Source: Pisaster brevispinus
Taxonomy: Eukaryota > Echinodermata > Asteroidea > Forcipulatida > Asteriidae
Assembly: GCA_023634235.1 (NCBI GenBank)
Contig: JAMKCF010000011.1
Span: forward strand, 1,878,001-1,942,000
Reading direction: 5' to 3'
DNA: 64,000 bases
Shown: piece by piece, positions 47,871 through 57,200 of the stretch
Position numbering within the stretch: the stretch's first letter is position 1
Layout: every line of letters starts with the position of its first letter
The notes under the pieces: model-generated
What the model was told of the DNA's origin: nothing
The model's database searches: none
What the model saw: the letters and a program-made list of their open reading frames with translations, nothing else
Position numbers and translations under genes: made by a program

Positions 47871-50800
47871 TTTGTTTCTTGTTAATGGTAGGCAGGGTTC
47901 TTCACGGGATTTTTCAAAACTGTGGGGCATTCTGGACCAAAATTTTGGAAATTTGGCTTAGGCATGCTGAATTGAAACAAGGTCCTCTATGTTTTCTACT
48001 TGAAGTTTTATTCCTGGTTTTAAAAGCCCTACTTTGCAATCTGGGGCAGTCTAAAAGATTTTTGTGAATTTGATCTAAAGTAAAACTAATAATAATAATA
48101 ACTATTTTTCTATTTATATTTCTTTATTTATTTTTATTTTTTTTATTTATTATTATTTTTATTTATATATGTTTTAATTTATTTATTTGTGTTTGTTTTT
48201 GTGTTTGTTTAAAAAAATAAATGTTGTGCAAGTGGACTTACGCAGTTGCGTAAGGTTTCAGGAAATCGGCGGCTGGTCAAGTTGGTTAAGTCATGCCATA
48301 AGAGGACAAACCATTACTTTAGAGACCACTCTTGATCAGTAAACTCCATATACCAGGAGCTCCAAAATGTGCAAAAGCAACTTTTTGAAATCCATACAGA
48401 CTGTACTAACAACTTATCCAACGATTACCTGTATGTTGCATAAACAAAGCGGCATGAGATGCAGCCGGAAAGTTTGCTAAGATGTTCTTTATCTCAAGAG
48501 AAAAGAAACCTCAACAAGATTTGTATGAGGAGCATGCACAAGCCTGAGGTTCAGACATTTTGTTTTTACTGGGAAAATGCATTTCGAACTTATCTCCGGG
48601 AAATAAATACACTAAAGCCTGAAGAGGGCATGACGCGGCAGTCGTGCAGCAACCACAATAAAGAGGACAACTTTACATCCGTCACTAAAGCAGATTTTCC
48701 AGTGGTTGTAACTTTTTTTAAGCACCTGAAACCACCCAAATAGGTGTTCCACCATGTAAATGGACGTGCAAAAATAATTTGAGTTGATTAGTAACATTGT
48801 TTTCTTATTTACCCTTGAATTTCAATCAATTAATGGACATAATTTTTTCAGTCCTTTTTTGATGGAAATTTTGACAGTGATTTTTGAAAAAAATATGTTT
48901 TTAAATATAACAACAAATGAGTGACTCAATTTATATTCAATGTCAGCCTGCATGTCCATTCACATGTGGGAAGACTTTTTGAGTGGTTTCAGGCACTGAA
49001 CAAAAATTGCCACCATCGAAAATACTTCTTACGTGACGGATGTAAAGTGCTCTCCTTTATTGTGTTTGTTGTCAGGAGTGTGATAAAAAGAACTATGTTA
49101 CATGGTTTAATAAGAGGCGTTAAATCATGTCCCAAAACTCATCCCAGAAGCATCCTGGGTAACTTGGCAAACCTCCAAAAGTGTCTTTCCCTCCCTAACC
49201 GTTTAATAGTGTCTGCACACATAACATGTCACATCAGACAACTTAATTATTTCACTGCAGCTAGGCAACACATTTCTGGTGTCTGTAGTTGGATGAAGGG
49301 AGGGGGGGGGAGGCGTTGGAACATGGAGCAGAATTGCCTCCAGCACAGGTTAGATTTGAACCTGTGACCTTCCTTAAAGAGTTCCTACATTCTAACCACT
49401 CTATCAGTTTGCCTTGAGGTAGGGGAAAGAGTAGTGGTGAGGAGAATAGAATGTGATTTTCTTTCTTCGGATAGAGAGAGAGAGAAGCAAATTAGATTAT
49501 GGACAGTGGGGGAAAAATGATAAAGATGTCATTTAGGGTTCGATCTGAAGTTCAGTGCACTTAATGTGTTATTTGTCCCTTCAACTCTACCATGCAAGTA
49601 GATCAGTCACACATTAAAGGTCAGCTTGAACAAAATTAACGCTATTGGTGCTTTGCTATGGAGAGGTAAACGAGTGCGTAACCATTACATATAATTGAGT
49701 GAAAACTCTAAAGAATTGTTTCATAATGTAAAACAACAACCACATTTTGTTTAGTGTCACGCTGGGTAAAATGCTGAGTTTCACAAAAAGCCCCTCAGCG
49801 CCTAGGGATCAAACGGCATTGTGATGTCAAAATACAGACTTGATCCAAACAAGACAATGGAAAATGTATAGCAACGAAGATAAACAACCTTCATCCAGTT
49901 CATGGTGTGACATATTTTATGACAGAACGTGGACTGGTTTTACACTGGTTTTTCTGAGGCACTAGTACTTAAGTGTTGAATTCACATTGTGTTTTTTATT
50001 GATCTTTGCCGAGAACCATGCAGGACAATTCCTACGATGGGAAAAAAAACACTAGCTCTAAAACAAAGAAGGGGGTAGGGGCTAGTTTTCCTGATCAGAT
50101 TTCAACAAAATTACAGGGAGGAAAGCTTCATACTTATGATCAAATAATTGCTAAACACAAAATAAACAAATACAAATAGTAGAATTAGTTTGAGTTATTT
50201 CTCTCAGTTGATCTTTAATGATAACGTGTGAGTTCTGATCACGTGTGTTTTGAGGCACCCCACCTCCAAATTAGACACTTCTCGGAAATAGTGAAATGGC
50301 ATCAAAAGTGAAGACAACCAAAACATCAGCCTTGATAGAAATGTGATGTGATGTCTTAATCATTCTTTAGGTTGAGAAATACTTTCATTATATGCCATAA
50401 TTGGTTGTTACTTGAAAGGTATTATATTCTGATCTGTTTAATGAGCAAAATTACAGAGAGGAAAACATGCCTCAAATGGTCAGAACTACCCGACCCATGC
50501 AGCTCTGCAGACCTCGCGAACTATACCATTAATGCAAAACACTGCAAGGACAAATGGAAGACAACCATTTGATGCTTTGAAGAAATGAGTACAGATTTAG
50601 TTTTGATTTGGGATTGAACAAAGAAAAATTGACTAGAGCTGGATTTGAACCAATGACCTCCAGATTAACGTGCCGGCACACTAATCAAAATTTTAGTTTT
50701 GGGGGGAAGTGCCTATTTAGAATAGAGCCAAGTTTAAGATACAACCTGGAAATTGGCAGCCACGGGATCACCTTAAGGGGGTGCGACTTATTATTTCAGA

Positions 50801-53800
50801 TATCAAATAAAGGGAAACTGACTAGGTAAACTTGAAATGATTTGGGGTTGAACAGAGAAAAGTTGGCTAGAGCGGGATTTGAACCAACGACCTCCGGATT
50901 AACGTGCCGGCCTTTTTAATCAAAATTTTAGTTTTTTTGGGGGAAGTGCCTGGTTTTGGCATGGAGCGTCCTATTTAGTATAGAGCCCAGGAAGGGTGAG
51001 AAGTTTAAGCAAATTTAACACTCAGTGGATTTGTCTGAACAATTAGTTCCCAATGAACTAGTTTGTCAGTCACACAAGTGTTGATTCCTCCCCATGGATT
51101 AGTAAATTGGTTTGTAAATCACTCACACAAATAAGTAAATCATAAGTGGTTTCTACAATTCAGTTTCATCAATCACATAAAGCAGTAAATATTGGGTTTG
51201 TTGTTTTGTTTTCTTCGTTTAAAAAAATGGAAGTTGTAATGCCAAATATGTTAGAAGTAACAGTGAAGATAGTCAAAGCCTTGGAAATGTAAAATGATAT
51301 AAATAAAACTACAGAAGGAAAAAGAGAGCGGAAGTACATCAAATGTTGGAATGATCCATTCCTCAAAAAGGAAAGACGACGAGGAGCAAAAAAAACCCTG
51401 AAACAAATGAAAGTAGAAAAGGAAAAAATTGAAAGGAGCCGTCTTGTCGAAAGGACAGACTTTGTAGAAGAGACAAATGAGATGGGAAATAATGGGTAAA
51501 AACATAGTGAGTGCATTGTATATGGAATCGTCAGGAGGCTTGGCAGAATGGCAAATGGATTCTGCTCTCATTTGATTTGATTTGATTTGACAAGTAGACC
51601 TTTTTACTGGCAGATGACAATTCCCCCAAGGCAGGAACTAGAAGAAGAAGAAAAAAAATCACAAAATATAAAGGTCCACCCGATATTGTTTGTTGAAATT
51701 TGAACAAATAAAAGAAACAAAGTCTATCGAAATGGCCTGTGGAGTTTTTAAAAAAAAAATTGATATTTTTTTTGTGAAAGGGTTATTTTCATATGAACCC
51801 TATGAATGGAAATGATAACAAATCCGACATTCTACTTTGGATAGTTTCTCTCTCCAAACGTGAAATGATAATGGCATTCTCCTGGCTGTTTTTGTTTTTG
51901 TTTTTTGTTTTTTAGGGGAGTTTGAGGGGAGGTGTAATGAAGGGGGTCGATTTGACAAAGGGACTTTTTTTTTTAATGTCTCAATGTAAACAGAAAAGGG
52001 AAGTGGAGGTGTATCAAAGCCAAAGTTCAAGTTTTACTTAGCTTCAAATAAGCATTTACATTTATTAAGCGTAACTTTTATTTTGCTCAGCAGAAATAGG
52101 TTACCATCCAAACTGCCAGGCTATGTCTGTTATATATGTCTGTTATATGGCTCCCTGCATTTTATTGTTAAGAAGAGTTTCTGTTCAGTGTGAAGCTCTG
52201 TGAAAATGTGCACTCAGCCCAACGCCATAAAGCTTGTATGCTTTGAAAGTATGCTAAGCATAGAAAACCTTTCTGAGCAGACTGTGGTAACCAGCCAAAA
52301 AACAATGTAGTGTAAATCTTGTTTGACTGCATGGTTCCCTGCCAAATTTTGTTTAGCAAATAAATTTAATTATCAAGTAATAAACCACAAGGGAAACTGA
52401 CTGGGTAAATTTGTTTATAATTTTGGTTTGAACAAAGAAAAATGGCCTGCGGATTAACGTACCAGTGCTTTACCAACTGAGCTATCTAGTCCTGAGTTGG
52501 CAGTCTTCCTATTGGTCAATATCTTTGTTCGGGGATGCAAGTCAGAAGCCATACAACCGTTAGCTGCCGCGTAGCCAGGAATCACACCCAAGTTTACGAT
52601 ACAACCTGGGAAGCGGCAGTAAGCTCTTTGTTCAAACCACAAATTATTAAAAACAATTTACCCAGTCAGTTTCCCTTGTGGTTTATTACTGGACAAAAGA
52701 GAGATCAATACGCTACGATCGTGCTGCTATAATGTATGTCATGTTCCCTGTATGCTACAGCAACAATGCAATACTGATTCACATTATACGGAAAAGGAAT
52801 CAGACTAATACGTCCTTTCACTGTTTGGTCCTGTTGACTTGAACAGGAGGCAAACAAGATGGCCCCGAATCGTTCAATAAAATAATATGCACTGACTGGA
52901 CGCTGGTACCTTAACTCCCCCCTCCCCTTCTCAACCGTTAGATAAAATCAATAATTTCTCCTCACAGCAGGGCATCGATGCGTGCTCTGAAAATATTATT
53001 GCACCCAACCATTTTTACCGTGTTAGGATGCCCTGGGAAAGGGGAAGGGGAAGGTTGAGGGTGGGTGAATGAGTAATGCTTGGGTTGTGCTATTGACAGG
53101 TATGCAAACACTCCGTTTAAAGGGGTATGCATTGAAACATTTTGTTCTCAACATCTTTTTTTTTCTGGTCGTGGAACTGTAAAGAATCCCTATTGCTTTT
53201 TTACCTGCAGGCTCGGATAAATTAAACTGCTTAGAAAAAATGATGAAGAACTAACGAGGTTTAGGAGGAAATCCCCAAATGGGGAAATCCTATATGTATG
53301 GTAGGGACCAGGGTCTATTTCATGGCTCTGCTTACCGCAAAATTCTGCGCTTACATTGCCCTGTAAAGCACACAATTTGCAGTATTTTTTAATGTGAGAG
53401 GGCTGGTGTGAACCAAATTTACGTGATGCCAAAATAGGTAAATTAAAATGGCTTTTCCATTGTTGATATAATCAAGATTATTTGTTTGGCCATTAGGTCA
53501 TTCAGAAACCAATATTCAGAAAATTTGTACAGGTCACCTCTCAAATTTGGCTGAAATTCATTTCTAATGTTCAACTATGTGTGTAATATGCACACAAAAA
53601 AGATTCCAGCTCCAAGTCATTTCCGAATTAAGGCCCCTTAAAAGGGGCATGGCTACCCCCTTTCAGTGAATGTAATTTGCGACAATGAACATTTTGCATT
53701 TTGTAATGCGTTGTTTTATTGCGCCTTTAAAAAAAGATACAATGCTGTAATGTGGTACCTAGGCAGACTGACCCCCACATAAGTCAAATCTGGCCTCAAA

Positions 53801-54175
53801 ACATGGGTATCTCATCCCCTTTTCTCTCTACAAGCTGCTGAAATCACTACCTTAATCTGCCGAAAACAATAAATTCCCATTTTCAGACCCCTCTAAAAAT
53901 GGCAAATGAGAAAATAGACTGTGCAAGTCTCGTGCGTAATCGAACATGGGGACCAGTTAAACAAGTGTGCGAGTTTGCTTTCTTATTGTGCTGTACATGG
54001 GACAAAGCAATGTACGCAAAGCAATGTACGCAAAGCAATGTGCGCAAAGCAATGTGCGCAAATCAATGTATGCAAAGCAATGTACATGGGACCAAAGTGG
54101 TCCCAAAAATGTTTGAATATGCGCGAGACTTGCACATAGGGGTTTCCCAACCAACCCTGTCTTCCCCCCCCCCCA

Positions 54176-54206
<31 letters not shown>

Positions 54207-57200
54207 ATAAAAATAAAAATAAAAAAAATATACAATTTTAATTATTAAAAAAATAATTTAGATAAATAAATATATAAATAAATAACCTTTCCTGGCTGAT
54301 ATGGCCCTTTAAATACTACTTACCCTGCAACTCTTTTGCCTATTAAATAATAATAATGTACATTTGTAATGTGCTGTCTGTCATGAATGACACTCCTGGC
54401 GCCAAATCATTCAATCTGGAGGAGATTGTTAAGAATGTTCTTATTAGACGAAGCCACCATAATACTCCTTGGAGGGTATAAAGGGTGAGGTGGCGCATAT
54501 TGCTGACAGAACCATGCCAGAAAACACCGGGGCAAGCCCTTTCTCTTCATAAGTTCACTGGGTGCTTTTGTGAGCATCACCAGGCCTTGAATTTCATCTT
54601 TGAGAGGGCAAGGCCATTTTCATTTTGCATAGGGCACTTCCATTGAAAATCACTCATTTTTTTTCAAAACTTAAGCATTTCAAGTAAAACGTATTTTTAA
54701 GGGAAGTTTTTCACCATGGTCATCTTTGAAGCATGTAAGTTATGTGCAAATTTGTAAACATGTATTTGTTCAACCATCCCAATGTTGCGCACTCCGTTTG
54801 AAGGGCGAGTGACTTAAGATCTCTGTGGTAATTCTGAGACTGTTGTATAACAGCATTGGACAGATATGCTCACTCATTGTTTAAGTGCTTTTTGACTGCC
54901 AGTCTTCTTTGTTTAAGTGCTTTTTGACTGCCAGTCTTCTTTATGGATAGTTGCCTTGAATATTGGCAGAGTTTGACCTCGTGACCTTGATACATGGACA
55001 TGTGTAAGATCTATTAACAGGTACTGTCAATCGTAGTCCTTGCTGGTACTGACAGCTCCAGAATGTGACTTCAATAACAAGAGAGCTCTCTGCTTCAATT
55101 TCACAGTGGTGATGAAGAGTACGTGGGTAACAACTGAAGAAATAACACTTTAGGTCTAGTGAATTGCAACCGTTCATGTGACACACACTTGCTCAAACAT
55201 GCGTGGCCTAAAACCGTCTCAAGGTCAAGTCACATGAAGCAATTTACAGACAACCAGTTCCAAGCAATCGCCAAGAAAAGGACATGATTCGCTTTTTCAC
55301 TTTCACATAATCTTCAAGGGGATTGGAAGATTATGCTGGAGAAAAAATGTCTCTCAAGCTACGGAAATGTCCCTTATGCATGCAGTGCAGATGGTTCAGG
55401 TGCCTCCCAGTGTAAAAAAATACCTTGTCTGTTATCCCCCCCCCCCTACTTTTTTTTCATAGTGATGCAACAAAGTATTTTTTGGAAGAGAATGCTCTCA
55501 TTTAAAATCTTTGTTTTCAAGAAACATATTATAAAAATAAGCAGTCAGTCATTATTATTTTGACACTTATCCCCAAAACATGGCAGGTGTCCAGAGCTCA
55601 AAATTAACACTAGACAGCAAGCCCGAGGCCAGTGGTTGTAGTGTCTGGCCAGTAAACTCACAAACAGACAAGTTCGGCAATCTTGTGTTTTCCAATTAAA
55701 TAATAATACCTCGATGCGTAGGAAGTTTGATTTGAAGAAAGGAAAAGGATGTTCAAATATTGACTTTGGGTCTGAATGAAGTTTGTAAGTAAAAATATTT
55801 TCAAAAATTTGAAGTATTTTCAATAACCTTTAAAACATTTGAGAAAATAGAATTGGTTGTTGTAAACTGCTTACCAACCAAAATGACCTATGTTGTAAAT
55901 GCAAACAATAGTTAATGGCCTGACATTTCAACCCTTGCAGAGTTTTTTTTCGAAGGCTAAATGTTGTGACATTAAGGAGATTCGATCAAAAGAATTAGCT
56001 GTCGCAAACTGCTTACCAACCAAAATGACCTATGGTAAAAATGCAAAAAAATAGTTGTTAATGGCCTGTCGTTTCGACCCTTACAGAGTCTTTCCTGAAG
56101 GCTAAATGTTGTGACATTTGAAGGAGATTCAAATTTGCTTTGTTTTGTTAGTTTTCCCACCCCTGTTTATTTTATTTTGGGAAATCCTTAAGCGTAAAAA
56201 AAGAAATTAGGTTCCAAGGCTTCTATTTAATCTGTGAATAGATCAAGTTAGCTGCAACGACACTGGAGGTGCCTTTATGGAAAAGCCAGTATGGCATTAA
56301 TAATAATTTATTGATGTAAAGCGCGGTCCACGACAACGCTAATACTGCCAGATCGTGGAGGAAGCGTAATACAGTCTGTGCCATAAAAATTGTAATTTGT
56401 AATTGTAATAGACGCGGCAAATATGAGATGTTTCTGGTTATTCATCAGGCCACTGATTCCCTTGCCCATCAGCTTGAATAGCCCATCCCAAACAACTGAT
56501 AAGATCCTGTACAGACGTCCCCTATAGTCATACCCTCACAACCTCGTATCCGTTGATCTTGTGTCTCGCTGTTCCCTGATGGCCCTACCCTGGCAGGGAA
56601 GGAAAAAAACCTTGCAGGGGGGGAGGGTCCCTGATGCACTTGCAATTGCCTCCTCGTCCGTGACAGCCAGAGTGAAGGGGGGGGGGTGAAAGCCTCAAAG
56701 ATTGTTTCATCGGAGACAGGGTCTGCTTGTCAATGGCATGCATCAAGGGACCTACATCTTTCTGTTACTCTGATTGTTTCCGTCCTTTTACATACAGCAG
56801 CATTAATAGCTTCTGAGGTTGATGGCCCCCGTGCAACATCAACGGCGAGCACTGGGGAGACAGAAAAACACAGAAATGAGTAAAATCACAATATTGCTGG
56901 GAATGCATGTACACGACAGCTTTCTTGGGTTTTTTTTTTCTGCAGTGTCTGTTTATTGAATATACAGAGTGGAGCCATTACTGACTTGCCTGGGATGCGT
57001 AATTTGGATGAGTACATCTCTGTACATGTACCACTCAATATATGCACAGACACATATGGTTTAGGTGCAGGGTATCTTATTTCTCTCGTTTACGGTCCTC
57101 GCAAATCTAAGTGAATGTGTTGAACTTCCGCCATTTTTCGTTTTTGTTTTGGTTCTCCCCCCCCCCCCATCTTTTTATTTTTTGTTTTATTTTTTTTTTT

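Noticed and set aside
48921..49367. 148-codon frame similar to the minus-strand frame at 48612-48797
   Set aside because: The similarity is explained by the palindrome; no known domain and no splice context.
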